Notes: a model not told the origin generated them from the letters alone. DNA of 64,000 bases from JAMQKA01 sp034521835 (GCA_034521835.1 JAXHMA010000001.1:124001-188000); one strand, 5' to 3'. Counted from the first letter of the stretch, positions 20,535 to 29,519 are shown. Numbers and translations are program-made.

Positions 20535-21194
20535 TTAGTTTTGAAGCTTGAATACAACCGGCAGGCTATATTGAACTCTGACGGGGTTACCGCGCTGTCT
20601 GCCAGGCACGAATTCAGCTTGCTTAACACAACGGAGTGCTTCTTTGTCAGCACCGCCGCCGATGCCGCGAACAACGCGTGGTTCTTCAACATTACCCTGT
20701 TCATTTACAATAAACTGGACAATCACACGTCCTTCGATGCCGGCTTTGCGTGCCATTTCAGGATATTTTACGCATCCATTAAGTTTAGCTAAGCCGCCTT
20801 TGAGCTGTGGCATATTTTCAACTACCACAAAGAAATCTTCTTCTTCCTCTTCTTGGCCTTCATCCGGTGGCGGAGGCATATCCAACTTATCTTGAAGGTT
20901 AAGATCAGCACTAATATCAAAGTTTTGATCCTCTACAATCTCATCGTTTGGAACCTCTACCGGTACGGGAGGCCGTGGAGGAGGTGGTGGTTTTTCCTGG
21001 TGTTCAGTTTGCTCGATCTCCTCCATCTGTACCACTTCCTGCTCTTCGGTCAGATTCACATTCTTCTGCTCTGCCCGAAAATCTAGTTTCATTGCCACCA
21101 GGAAAATGATCAGAACAACAATCAAACCAGATTCCAGGAAAACAGTGTAATATTTGCGCAAATCAGACTTAGGCTTTTTGCGTTCTTGCCGCAT
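20535..21194 (-). CDS. tonB: TonB-family energy transducer, copy 1
   Basis: The 219-residue protein couples proton motive force to outer-membrane TonB-dependent receptors. A basic N-terminus (MRQERKKPKSDLRKYYTVFL) precedes one membrane anchor (ESGLIVVLIIFLVAMKLDF). Next is a Glu-rich stretch, the proline-rich periplasmic linker PPPPPRPPVPVEVPNDE, an acidic run and a C-terminal TonB domain from about residue 140 (VKYPEMARKAGIEGRVIVQF, ending YSLPVVFKLQN). Copies 2 and 3 are very similar. ExbB/ExbD genes are not in the window. Confidence 0.95.
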   Translation of the reverse strand: MRQERKKPKSDLRKYYTVFLESGLIVVLIIFLVAMKLDFRAEQKNVNLTEEQEVVQMEEIEQTEHQEKPPPPPRPPVPVEVPNDEIVEDQNFDISADLNLQDKLDMPPPPDEGQEEEEEDFFVVVENMPQLKGGLAKLNGCVKYPEMARKAGIEGRVIVQFIVNEQGNVEEPRVVRGIGGGADKEALRCVKQAEFVPGRQRGNPVRVQYSLPVVFKLQN

Positions 21195-21326
21195 AATAAT
21201 CCCCCTTATTCAGGATAATAGTTAAGTAGTTATTGCGATTATGTTTTCATGAATTTTGCATTTAAAATATATGTATTAAGATCTACTATTAAAACCATGA
21301 AAAGAGCATTCAAGTTCCATGCAAAA

Positions 21327-21364
21327 TAAAAAAAGGCGCGACCGGTTCTCACAGCCACGCCTTT
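21327..21364 (-). terminator. Putative terminator of tonB copy 2
   Basis: AAAGGCG and CGCCTTT flank a 20-base loop region; on the minus strand a T-run follows. The stem is weaker than that of copy 1 but the outer sequence is the same AAAGGCG, so the terminator appears duplicated with the gene. Confidence 0.6.
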
Positions 21365-21442
21365 AGGGATTAATTATAACTCAACTAGGGGATAGTGAGT
21401 TATATTTTAGGGGAAAATAAAGTTTATGGTAAAATAAGTTTT

Positions 21443-22103
21443 TTACTTTGAAAGATTATAGACTACGGGAACACTGAATTGAACCCTGACTGGTTCACCG
21501 CGTTGCTGTCCGGGTACGAAGTCAGCGTCTTTGACGCAACGAATTGCTTCTTCATCTGCGCCACCGCCAATTCCTCGTACAACCTTGGGTTCTTCTACAC
21601 TGCCTTTTTCGTTGACAATGAACTGAATGATTACGCGGCCTTCGATACCAGCTCTGCGTGCCATATTCGGGATAGTTGACACACTTCTGGATTGATGCTA
21701 AACCTCCCTTGAGCTGGGGCATTTGTTCTACCACCACGAAGAAGTCTTCCTCCTGCTCTTGCTTCTCTTCAGAAGGGGGAGGAGGTGTTTCTAACTTCTC
21801 GTCTAGGTTAAGGTCAGCATTTATATCGAGTACCTGGTCCTCAACGATTTCGTCGTTGGGAACTTCTACTGGGACAGGAGGTCGGGGAGGTGGAGGAGGT
21901 TTCTGCTGGTGCTCGGTCTGCACGATTTCCTCCATTTTAACAACTTCCTGCTCTTCGGTTAAGTCTACATTTTTCTGTTCGCCTTTGAAGTCTATCTTCG
22001 TAGCTGCAAGAAAAATGAGAAGTACAACAATTAAACCGGCCTCTAGGAAGACGGTGTAATATTTGCGAAGATCAGAGTCTGGATTTTTTCGATCTGTACG
22101 CAT
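21443..22103 (-). CDS. tonB: TonB-family energy transducer, copy 2 (frameshift)
   Basis: The N-terminal part reads MRTDRKNPDSDLRKYYTVFL, with the membrane anchor EAGLIVVLLIFLAATKIDF and the same PPPPPRPPVPVEVPNDE linker as copies 1 and 3. One extra T near 21672 breaks the frame inside NYPE-MARRAG; the next frame gives MARRAGIEGRVIIQFIVNEK through VPVVYNLSK. Correcting the one base gives about 220 residues. The shift is probably an assembly error because everything else is conserved. Confidence 0.9.
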
Positions 22104-22585
22104 AATTAATGTTAGCGTTTATTTGGGATTGTGATTGGGATGATTAACTAGTGATTGTGTTGCCTGCTCTGTTTTACCAGAACAGATCCTAAGTTATTTC
22201 GGCTTTACGTTAATGTCAACTTAAATTATTATTAAATTATTGTTAACAAACTAAATAATTTAGGATTTAGTCTAATATAATTAATTTTTGTCTTCTAGCT
22301 AATTGTTTGTTGAGATGAGGGTGATAGAGGTTGTCTATCAAGAGGTTTTATCGATTCATTAGCTATTAATTCTCTTCCGCCTGCTTTTATTCATTTTTAT
22401 TTCGAATAGCCAAAGAAACGGATCTAATATAAATTTTTTATGAAGAAGGGTATAAAAAATTCAGAAAGTTTACCTTAAGTTAATATTTGCCTAAAATTTG
22501 CACAGTTGTGTAATATTTTGAATAGAATTGGGAGGGGTAAAGGAGGGCTAAAGTCGGCTAGCTATTAAGGGCGGGAATATAATAT
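22104..22585. other. Non-coding AT-rich gap upstream of tonB copy 2
   Basis: No credible gene is seen here on either strand. The sequence is AT-rich and must contain the promoter of tonB copy 2 close to 22104-22250. I see no tRNA, repeat array or clear operator. Confidence 0.6.
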
Positions 22586-22621
22586 AAAAGGGTGCAGCCT
22601 ATGTTAGGTTGCACCCTTTTT
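22586..22621 (-). terminator. Terminator of tonB copy 3
   Basis: AAAAGGGTGCAGCC pairs with GGTTGCACCCTTTT around the loop TATGTTA (one G-T pair). It lies just after the tonB copy 3 stop at 22650 in the direction of transcription. Confidence 0.9.
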
Positions 22622-22649
22622 AGAAACACTACACTAAATAATATTCAGC

Positions 22650-23306
22650 TTAGTTTTGCAGCTTAAACACAATAGGCAAGCTATACTGAACACGTACGGG
22701 GTTACCCCGCTGACGGCCAGGTTTAAACTGGGCTTGCTTAACAGCTTTGAGGGCTTCTTCATCGCATCCGCCGCCAATACCACGTACAACACGTGGATCT
22801 TCGACATTTCCCTGCTCGTTAACGATAAACTGAATAATTACACGTCCTTCAATTCCCGCTTTACGGGCCATTTCAGGATAGCGTACTTTTTGCTGAAGTT
22901 CAGCAAGTCCACCGATCAGTTCTGGCATATTTTCAACTACTACGAAGAAATCTTCCTCTTCTTCCTCGTTCTCTTCTTGCGGAGGTGGAGGCAGATCAAG
23001 TGGAGCGTCTAGGTCTAATTCGGCATTTATATTAATAATCTGATCTTCCAGAACCTCATCATTTGGTACTTCGACAGGTACCGGGGGACGGGGAGGGGGT
23101 GGTGGTTTCTCGACTTGCTTGGTTTGAATTACTTCTTCCATCTCAACCACTTCCTGTTCTTGGGTTAAATCTACGTTTTTAACCTCAGATCGGAAATCAA
23201 TCTTGACGGCCGCTATACATACTATAAGTGTTGCTATGAGACCGATCTCAAGAAATACGGTATAGTACTTCTTTAAATCAGCGTCAGGGTTTTTTCTGTT
23301 GGCCAT
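22650..23306 (-). CDS. tonB: TonB-family energy transducer, copy 3
   Basis: The intact 218-residue protein has the basic start MANRKNPDADLKKYYTVFLE, one membrane anchor (IGLIATLIVCIAAVKIDF), the PPPPPRPPVPVEVPNDE linker and a complete C-terminal TonB domain ending RVQYSLPIVFKLQN. It shares almost all domain residues with copies 1 and 2 but differs in the acidic linker. Separate terminators after each copy show that the genes are individually expressed. Copies may serve different receptor sets. Confidence 0.95.
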   Translation of the reverse strand: MANRKNPDADLKKYYTVFLEIGLIATLIVCIAAVKIDFRSEVKNVDLTQEQEVVEMEEVIQTKQVEKPPPPPRPPVPVEVPNDEVLEDQIININAELDLDAPLDLPPPPQEENEEEEEDFFVVVENMPELIGGLAELQQKVRYPEMARKAGIEGRVIIQFIVNEQGNVEDPRVVRGIGGGCDEEALKAVKQAQFKPGRQRGNPVRVQYSLPIVFKLQN

Positions 23307-23441
23307 AGTTAATTAAAATTTACAGTTGTTCCTTTGGTGTGAAAATCAAAATCTAATATATCAATATAGCATTCTGATGCAAGTAATGTTGCATTTATTT
23401 TTACTAACGTACAATAAATATGCTTCGTATCTCTGGGGTAA

Positions 23442-23834
23442 TTAATCCTCTTTGGAGAAGGGTATAAGTTTTAGCAGGATTACGGCCAATACGGCGCCCA
23501 GTGCATCTACGTAGAAATCAACAATATCTCCATGACGGTTAACAGGTAGAAATTCTTGCAGTAGCTCTATAGATCCGCCGAAGATGACGCCAAGCGTAAA
23601 AATTTTCCACAAGCTGGTTTTATTTGGATTCCTGAGTGTGTTGTAAAGCCCCAGCAGGTAGGTCCAGCTGCCAAAGAGCAGTATATGGCCCAATTTGTCG
23701 TACGATAAAATATGACTTCTGGGAATATTTTCGGCGGGAATAAGGGTAAGCAGCAAAGCTGCAGCTGTAATTAGAACAAAAACCCAAAGTACGAGGGTGG
23801 GATGTTCTCTCAGATAACGTTTTAATCTATTCAT
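23442..23834 (-). CDS. VanZ-like membrane protein
   Basis: The 130-residue protein has four hydrophobic segments and the family pattern LSYDKLGHILLFGSWTYLLG followed by GGSIELLQEFLPVNRHGDI and VDFYVDALGAVLAVIL. These DK-GH and ELLQ motifs define VanZ-like proteins, named after a teicoplanin resistance factor but mostly of unknown function. Its ATG overlaps the nnrDE stop by 4 bp (ATGA), so translation is probably coupled. This is the last gene of the proS operon. Confidence 0.85.
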   Translation of the reverse strand: MNRLKRYLREHPTLVLWVFVLITAAALLLTLIPAENIPRSHILSYDKLGHILLFGSWTYLLGLYNTLRNPNKTSLWKIFTLGVIFGGSIELLQEFLPVNRHGDIVDFYVDALGAVLAVILLKLIPFSKED

Positions 23835-25365
23835 ATAAGATCGTTAGGCTCAGGGAGTCTGCGGATGATTTGTTGTTTCGATTGTATTTTTTCATAGCCG
23901 TTTAGCAAGCCGAGAGCTGCACTTTTTGCGAGGGAGTTGCCCAGTGCAAGGTAGGCCCCAATCTTGCCGGATAAGACATCTCCAAATCCGGCCCGTGCAA
24001 AAATACGGGTATCATAGCCTGTCAGAAAACAGTACTTGTCCGGAGTTGCTATAATAGTTGGAAATCCTTTTGAGACGATTGTAGTATTTTTTTGAGAGCT
24101 TAGCTGCCGGACGGCTTCTAGTCGATCATTACCGGTGTTTATTTTAAGAGGAACCAGCCGGGCAAGTTCCCCGGGATGAGGTGTTAAGATCCAGGAAGCA
24201 GATTCGGGTTTTTTCCACTTTTCCTGCTGGGCCAGGCACCAGAGGGCATCGGCATCGATTAGTAGATTTCCTTGGTACTGCTGGCAGAATTTTGTTACAA
24301 ATTGTTGGGTTGTGTCGTTTCTGCCGATGCCAGGACCGAGTACTGCATCTCCCTCTTTTTCACGGACTATTTCAAGTACATCCTCCAAGTGTTCTTCCCT
24401 GAAAAAGCTATCATCTTTACTGCCGACGGGTTTTTTTATGATCTGCGGAAGATTATTTTCAAAAACAGGTAAAATGGCCCGGGGACAGATAAGAATAACA
24501 GCTCCCACTCCTGCGGCCCATGCACTTTGTGCAGTCATCATGGCAGCACCGGTCAGTCCTTCAGATCCTGCAACTATATAAAGGACACCGGCATCGTATT
24601 TGTGCTTGGCAGGAGTGGGAGCTGGTTCTTTAAGCCAATGGCGATCAAGTAAAAACGTGTTGCATGATTTTAGATAGTTGGGAAAGGGCAGTTCACAAAG
24701 AATAACTTCCCCTACGCAGCCATGGCCCTCTCCCAGATAGAAATCCCTGCTTGCGAACACCAAATGTGTCAGGTTCGTACCGCCCGGATGGCGTTGCCCA
24801 TGATCTGGCCGGTATCACCATGGAGGCCCGTGGGTATATCAATGGCGTAAATCGGAAGCCCAGAGCTGTTAGCCCATTCAACCGCACTTGTATAATCACC
24901 TCGGAGATCACTGTCAAGACCCGTGCCCAGCATGCCGTCAATTATATAATGGAAGGTATGGGAAGCGTTGGCATCAAAATCGCCCCAACTTTCCAGGATC
25001 TGCAGATTACCTGCCGTAGAATCCTGATCTCTAATTTTCTGCAATAGCTCCAGGTTTTTCTGAGTATCCGCAGAAAGATCATCCGTTCCGCTGATGAAAA
25101 GAATTTCTACATGGTGACCGTGCTGGATCAGGTAGCGGGCAACCACCAGGGCATCTCCTGCATTATTTCCTTTTCCACAAAGATACAGTCCATGGGTGTG
25201 ATCACCGATGGAGTCCAGTAAATGTTTGGCGGCTGAACTTCCGGCCACCTCCATCAGGGTGTATCCGTCAATACCAAATTCTTCGATGGTATCTTTATCC
25301 ATTTGTTGAGCTTCTGCGGCCGTACAGACAAAATAGGGATGTGGAGGCTTAAAGGTATCGGTCAT
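23831..25365 (-). CDS. nnr: Bifunctional NAD(P)HX epimerase/dehydratase (frameshift)
   Basis: The enzyme repairs hydrated NADH/NADPH. ATG 25365 (MTDTFKPPHPYFVCTAAEAQ) is chosen because it overlaps the upstream stop as ATGA. The N-terminal epimerase domain has YTLMEVAGSSAA, LCGKGNNAGDALVVARYL and the IDGMLGTGL motif. The frame breaks at about 24768. The following dehydratase domain has GLTGAAMMTAQSAWAAGVGA, GPGIGR, LLIDADALW, LTPHPGELARL and AGFGDVLSGKIGAYL. The GFGD form replaces the usual GTGD. Total length of about 510 residues is normal for the fused form. Confidence 0.93.
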
Positions 25366-26024
25366 AGATTTAAAGCGTAGAAAATGATTAGAATTTCCAG
25401 CGTGGTACACACAATACCTGCACTCACGCCGCCCAGCAGTTCAGAGAGTGTATGGACTCGAAGTTTAAAACGAGACCACATGATCAGCGGTAAAAGTATC
25501 AAAAGCATGCCTAATGAAAAAAATAAGACTGCAGGTGCAGGTTGAACGGTTTCCCATAAATAATAATAGAAAAGAATGATGCCCCCGCTGGCTACTGAGC
25601 CCGAATGGATGCTTACTTTCCATTTTTTATTGAGGATATATCCCAACAGGGGGTTGAGGAAAAAAACACCGGAAATCAACGTTAAAAAGGGGCGGTGATA
25701 AATGAAATATAGGCCCAGTATAAAACTGCCCAGACTAGCGCTGATTATACCCAAAATGTAGAGGAGGTTCCGGGCTTCTCGCTGGACAATGTCAAGGGAT
25801 TCTATTTTGCCGGTTCTGAGCAGAATGACGGCTGCGCCAAGGGGAATAAAGGTGTAGAACAAGATAGAAAGCGAGATCAGCCAGTAATATTCCTGGCTGG
25901 AAAGGTTTTGCAGGCTGCCAACCAGGATAAATACAAAAGGCGGAATAAAGAGCGGGTTGGCTAAATCAGAGACCCACCGTGCAAACAGGTGCAGCGCATT
26001 AGATTCGTCTCCGGTTTTTAGCAT
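25362..26024 (-). CDS. PAP2-like integral membrane protein
   Basis: The start is taken as MLKTGDESNALHLFARWVSD (26024), 20 bp after the proS stop, rather than an upstream ATG inside proS. The 220-residue protein has about six membrane segments. The end KLRVHTLSELLGGVSAGIVC resembles the last PAP2 motif (SRVYLGVHxxxDVLAG) in which H and the acidic residue are catalytic. Motif 1 (KxxxxxxRP) is not obvious, though FIYHRPFLTLISGVFF is suggestive, so phosphatase activity is uncertain. The stop overlaps the nnr start. Confidence 0.65.
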   Translation of the reverse strand: MLKTGDESNALHLFARWVSDLANPLFIPPFVFILVGSLQNLSSQEYYWLISLSILFYTFIPLGAAVILLRTGKIESLDIVQREARNLLYILGIISASLGSFILGLYFIYHRPFLTLISGVFFLNPLLGYILNKKWKVSIHSGSVASGGIILFYYYLWETVQPAPAVLFFSLGMLLILLPLIMWSRFKLRVHTLSELLGGVSAGIVCTTLEILIIFYALNL

Positions 26025-26044
26025 AACTTGGCGGTACGTTAATA

Positions 26045-27511
26045 TTAGTACGCGCGCGCGAAGAGCACACGTTTTTCGGAAGGCTGCTCTGTTACCATAC
26101 ATTTGCCGGGTTCGCCATCCTCCAGGGGAATACAGCGGATAGTCGCCTTGGTTTCCTCCTTGATCTTCTCTTCAGTTTCGCTAGTACCATCCCAGTGGGC
26201 GTAAATAAATCCACCTTCTTCATCCAAAACCTCCTTAAACTCGTCGTAGGAATCGGCGGTAGTGGTATTGTTATCACGTCGTTGTTTAGCTGCATCGTAA
26301 AGATCTTGCTGTATCTTTTTGAGTAGATTGTCGATGCGCTGGCCGAGTCCTTCACGCTCTACGATGTTTTTATCGAGCGTATCGCGACGGGCCAGCTCCA
26401 CGTTGTTGTTTTTCAGGTCGCGTGGCCCAATGGCGATGCGCAACGGGATGCCGGCGGTTTCATGTTCATTAAATTTCCAGCCGGGATTATAATTTTCCCG
26501 ATCATCAAACTTCACGCTGATGTCAAGATCTTCCAGCTCTTGTTGTATGGAATCACCATATTCCAGCACCTTCGTTTTCTGCTCGTCACTGCGCCATATA
26601 GGCACGATAACCACCTGTGTAGATGCCAGTTTCGGTGGAATCATAAGCCCATGGTCGTCAGAATGGGTCATGATCAGTCCACCGATGAGCCTTGTAGAAA
26701 CACCCCAGCTGGTAGCCCACACATATTTATGTTCGCCATCCTGATCCTGGAATTTCACATCAAACGCCTTGGCAAAATTTTGCCCCAGGAAGTGAGAGGT
26801 ACCCGCCTGCAACGCCTTGTTGTCTTGCATCAGCGCTTCGATACAGTAGGTTTCAACGGCGCCGGCAAATCGCTCGGATTCAGTTTTGGTTCCTTTGATG
26901 ACCGGCATCGCCATATAATCTTCGGCAAATGTGCGATAGACTTCCAGCATCTGCTCGGTCTCTTCCACGGCTTCCTGCTTGGTGGCGTGGGCGGTGTGAC
27001 CCTCCTGCCATAAAAATTCCAATGTTCTTAAAAACAAGCGCGTACGCATTTCCCAGCGTACCACGTTGGCCCATTGGTTAATAAGGATTGGCAGGTCGCG
27101 GTAGGACTGAATCCACCCGCGGTAGGCATCCCAGATGATGGTCTCAGAAGTGGGGCGCACGATAAGTTCTTCTTCCAGCCGTGATTCAGGGTCAACCTCC
27201 ACGCCGCCATCCACACTTTTGAGCCGGCTGTGGGTTACCACGGCGCATTCCTTGGCAAAGCCCTCAACGTGCTGTGCCTCTTTGGAAAGAAACGATTTGG
27301 GGATAAACAACGGGAAGTAGGCGTTCTCATGGCCGGTTTCCTTGAACATGTCGTCGAGGGCCTGCTTCATATTTTCCCACAGGGCAAACCCATTGGGACG
27401 GATGACCATGGAACCGCGCACCGGAGAGTGATCGGCCAGCTTGGCTTCACGGATGACATCCTGGTACCATTGCGAATAATCTTCGTCTCGGTTGGTTATT
27501 TTTTTTGCCAT
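26045..27511 (-). CDS. proS: Prolyl-tRNA synthetase (archaeal/eukaryote-like type)
   Basis: ProS charges tRNA-Pro. Start MAKKITNRDEDYSQWYQDVI (27511) is chosen since it matches the family N-terminus; the upstream extension is AT-rich leader. Class II motifs are visible: motif 2 NQWANVVRWEMRTR and motif 3 near GIPLRIAIGPRDL in the anticodon-binding region, plus EFLWQEGHTAHAT and GTSHFLGQNFAKAF. The short form without an editing insertion and with a C-terminal zinc-like domain is the archaeal type also found in Bacteroidetes. The gene is intact (about 488 residues). It heads the proS-PAP2-nnr-vanZ operon. Confidence 0.95.
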   Translation of the reverse strand: MAKKITNRDEDYSQWYQDVIREAKLADHSPVRGSMVIRPNGFALWENMKQALDDMFKETGHENAYFPLFIPKSFLSKEAQHVEGFAKECAVVTHSRLKSVDGGVEVDPESRLEEELIVRPTSETIIWDAYRGWIQSYRDLPILINQWANVVRWEMRTRLFLRTLEFLWQEGHTAHATKQEAVEETEQMLEVYRTFAEDYMAMPVIKGTKTESERFAGAVETYCIEALMQDNKALQAGTSHFLGQNFAKAFDVKFQDQDGEHKYVWATSWGVSTRLIGGLIMTHSDDHGLMIPPKLASTQVVIVPIWRSDEQKTKVLEYGDSIQQELEDLDISVKFDDRENYNPGWKFNEHETAGIPLRIAIGPRDLKNNNVELARRDTLDKNIVEREGLGQRIDNLLKKIQQDLYDAAKQRRDNNTTTADSYDEFKEVLDEEGGFIYAHWDGTSETEEKIKEETKATIRCIPLEDGEPGKCMVTEQPSEKRVLFARAY

Positions 27512-27811
27512 GAGTAACGCTATAAAATGGAATTGAAATTTTAACTGCAAGGGGGGCTAAAATAAAGCTAAAAAGAGGAGGCTCAAAGTATGCTTGTTAA
27601 TTTTTGCTTGCTACCGGATGAGTAACTTGAGGTCAGAAAATTATAATTTGGGGTTAAATTTTCTCCTAGAAAATCGTATATTTGGCAACTCTTAAGCAAA
27701 TGGGCTCAGAGGACATAAACCGAACGTTCTGCTGTTGAAGAGGTAACAGTTATTGGTAGTGAAGTTGTCAAAACCAAACAGCCTTTAACTGTTAACAAAT
27801 TACAAAAACCT

Positions 27812-27885
27812 GGCGTGGTAGCTCAGTTGGTGAGAGCGTCGGATTCATAACCCGGAGGTCGACGGTTCGATTCCGTCCCACGCTA
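27812..27885 (+). tRNA. tRNA-Met (anticodon CAU)
   Basis: Acceptor GGCGTGG pairs with CCACGCT (one G-T pair at the end), the D arm contains AGCTCAGTTGGTGAGAGC, the anticodon loop TTCATAA gives CAT, and the T arm has GGTTCGATTCC. The 1-72 pair argues against an initiator, so it is elongator Met or the Ile2 type that is modified to read AUA. The anticodon stem has an A-C mismatch next to the loop (GGA opposite CCC), possibly a base error. A TATATTTG element at 27677-27684 resembles the Bacteroidetes -7 promoter box. Confidence 0.9.
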
Positions 27886-27893
27886 CTGAATAC

Positions 27894-27934
27894 TATCCCT
27901 AAAGTATTGGTAATAAATACTTTAGGGATTTTTT
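27894..27934 (+). terminator. Terminator after tRNA-Met
   Basis: ATCCCTAAAGTATT and AATACTTTAGGGAT form a perfect 14-bp stem with an 8-base loop, followed by a run of T. It ends the tRNA transcript 8 bp after the mature tRNA. Confidence 0.92.
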
Positions 27935-28160
27935 GTTTATTAGTGGTACAACATAGGTAAAACAAAGTAAGCGAAAGTTTTCAACGGAACACTTCGTTTA
28001 TCTGTTCAGCCTAGTTTTCCATATCCACATTGGGATGCACACTGAATGGGAGCTACGATATTCATAACATATCGAGAAATGACATGGTATAGTTATTATT
28101 TAAGTGGTAAAAACCCTATATATGAGCCCTAATTGAGAGTAATGAAATTAAAAATATTAG

Positions 28161-28183
28161 AAAGTTCGCATTTTGCGAACTTT
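28161..28183 (+). promoter_or_regulatory. Palindromic operator upstream of the TAC operon
   Basis: AAAGTTCGCA-TTT-TGCGAACTTT is a perfect 10-bp dyad around a 3-base centre, 25 bp before the higB start. HigA antitoxins bind such palindromes through their HTH to repress their own operon, so I infer autoregulation. It is not a terminator: no T-run of length follows and it lies in the promoter position. Confidence 0.7.
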
Positions 28184-28207
28184 TATTAGATATTTACGTT
28201 ATCATAA

Positions 28208-28537
28208 ATGAGGGTAGAATTAATAAAGCAAAGCTACATAAGAGAAAGAGCAAAGGAGCTAACTGGAGATAGTAGCTCATTTGATGATTTTATCAATAAA
28301 GTAAAAATAGCGGATTGGGATAATCCTAATGATATACGTAACACCTTTAACTCAGCCGATACTATTGGACAGAACAGAGTTATATTTGATCTGTTAGGTA
28401 ATAAATACAGAATGATATGCGTATTTAAATTCATTACTGATATAGAAAATCCTTGGTGTGCTCTATATATAAGATGGATAGACACACACAAGGAATACGA
28501 CAAAATCTGTGATACAGAAACTCTATATAATGTTTAA
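28208..28537 (+). CDS. higB: HigB-type mRNA interferase toxin
   Basis: The 109-residue protein matches the HigB toxin family (RelE-like fold, ribosome-dependent mRNA cleavage). Diagnostic segments are KVKIADWDNPNDIRNTF, GQNRVIFDLLGNKYRMICVF and the C-terminal LYIRWIDTHKEYDKIC, matching the family pattern N-R-V-F-N-I-x-G-N-K-Y-R-L and F-I-G-T-H-x-E-Y-D. Basic and polar residues expected at the active site (R in NKYR, H in DTHKEYD) are present. It precedes its antitoxin, the order typical of higBA, and the SecB-like gene follows. No strong Shine-Dalgarno is seen. Confidence 0.9.
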   Translation: MRVELIKQSYIRERAKELTGDSSSFDDFINKVKIADWDNPNDIRNTFNSADTIGQNRVIFDLLGNKYRMICVFKFITDIENPWCALYIRWIDTHKEYDKICDTETLYNV

Positions 28538-28548
28538 AAATTAAGGCT

Positions 28549-29076
28549 ATGAAAGAACTCACGTATAAACCGATCAAAAATCAGGAACAATATGAGGAGT
28601 ATGCTGATATCTTGTATGAGTTAATGATGCAGGAAGAAATTGATCAATTAACCCAAGACCATATCGATATATTATTACTTTTGATAAAAGATTGGGATTC
28701 AAAAACTTATGATGGCAAAGAGTATGATCCAGTTGAGATAATAAAATCTTTAATTGATGATCATGGACTTAGCCAAAAAGAGTTTGCAAATATTATTGAT
28801 AAATCTGAAAGCTATGTTTCAGAAATACTTAACTATAAAAAATATCCATCAAAAAATGTTATCAGAGCTATTTCTAAACATTTCAAAATTTCACAAGAAG
28901 CTTTAAACAAAGCTTATCGACTAAACTTAAAAAAGAAAGAAAATACTGTTGTAGTTCTTGGATATTTTCAAAAAAATCAATTTTTAGAAGGTACACAGTA
29001 TTTAGAGAAAGAAAGAACTAATCCTCAAAATTCAAGAGTGGCATTGTATAAATTAAAATCAACTCAATATCATTAA
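28549..29076 (+). CDS. higA: HigA-like antitoxin with C-terminal chaperone-addiction extension
   Basis: The protein has 175 residues. An N-terminal helical part (YKPIKNQEQYEEYADILYEL) with DWDSKTYDGKEYDPVEIIKS precedes an HTH (IDDHGLSQKEFANIIDKSES, then YVSEILNYKK) and the usual HigA end ISQEALNKAYRL. Ordinary HigA proteins stop about there. Here about 45 more residues follow (GYFQKNQFLEGTQYLEKERT and on). In TAC systems such an extension makes the antitoxin depend on a SecB-like chaperone, and a SecB-like gene follows directly. The extension's role is inferred from this pairing. Spacing to higB is 11 bp. Confidence 0.87.
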   Translation: MKELTYKPIKNQEQYEEYADILYELMMQEEIDQLTQDHIDILLLLIKDWDSKTYDGKEYDPVEIIKSLIDDHGLSQKEFANIIDKSESYVSEILNYKKYPSKNVIRAISKHFKISQEALNKAYRLNLKKKENTVVVLGYFQKNQFLEGTQYLEKERTNPQNSRVALYKLKSTQYH

Positions 29077-29519
29077 TGGCTAAGAACAAAAAAGAACATA
29101 ATATTGCATACCAGCTTTTAGATTTTAATTTAGAATCTCAAAAGCCATTATCAATCAAAAAAGAGCCTGAAGAATACGGATATTCAGTTGAGATAGGTCG
29201 ATCAGTAGATTTGGAGGAAGATCTATTCTTTATAAGTACTATAGTTGACTCAAAAAGTGGTCCAGATAATGAACCTTTTTTTCAAGCAACTACTGTTTCT
29301 ACATATGCCGTAAAAGACTTATCTGATATTTATGATGAAATGCCTAGAGATTTTATTGCTAATCTAATGGCTATATCATATTCGACTACAAGAGGATACT
29401 TAATGGCTTTGAACCAAGGCAATTTCTTAGAACACTCACCTCTTCCATTATTAACCATTCAGCAAATTGCGAAGCAAATTTCGGAAGAAGAATCACAAAA
29501 AGAGAAGGCTGACAAATAA
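29076..29519 (+). CDS. secB: SecB-like TAC chaperone
   Basis: The 147-residue protein resembles SecB export chaperones, which form tetramers binding unfolded clients. The beta-sheet region EEYGYSVEIGRSVDLEEDLF, then FFQATTVSTYAVKDLSD, is followed by the conserved helix region MPRDFIANLMAISYSTTRGY and the end LPLLTIQQIAKQI, comparable to the SecB ARG(I/M)L...LPPINP segment. Its ATG overlaps the antitoxin TAA by one base, so translation is coupled. It presumably protects and folds the antitoxin via its C-terminal extension, as shown for the Mycobacterium tuberculosis TAC. Confidence 0.82.
   Translation: MAKNKKEHNIAYQLLDFNLESQKPLSIKKEPEEYGYSVEIGRSVDLEEDLFFISTIVDSKSGPDNEPFFQATTVSTYAVKDLSDIYDEMPRDFIANLMAISYSTTRGYLMALNQGNFLEHSPLPLLTIQQIAKQISEEESQKEKADK

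Noticed and set aside
20482..22621. CRISPR array or repeat array around the tonB genes
   Set aside because: The repeats are three whole genes and their terminators; there are no short direct repeats with spacers anywhere in the window.
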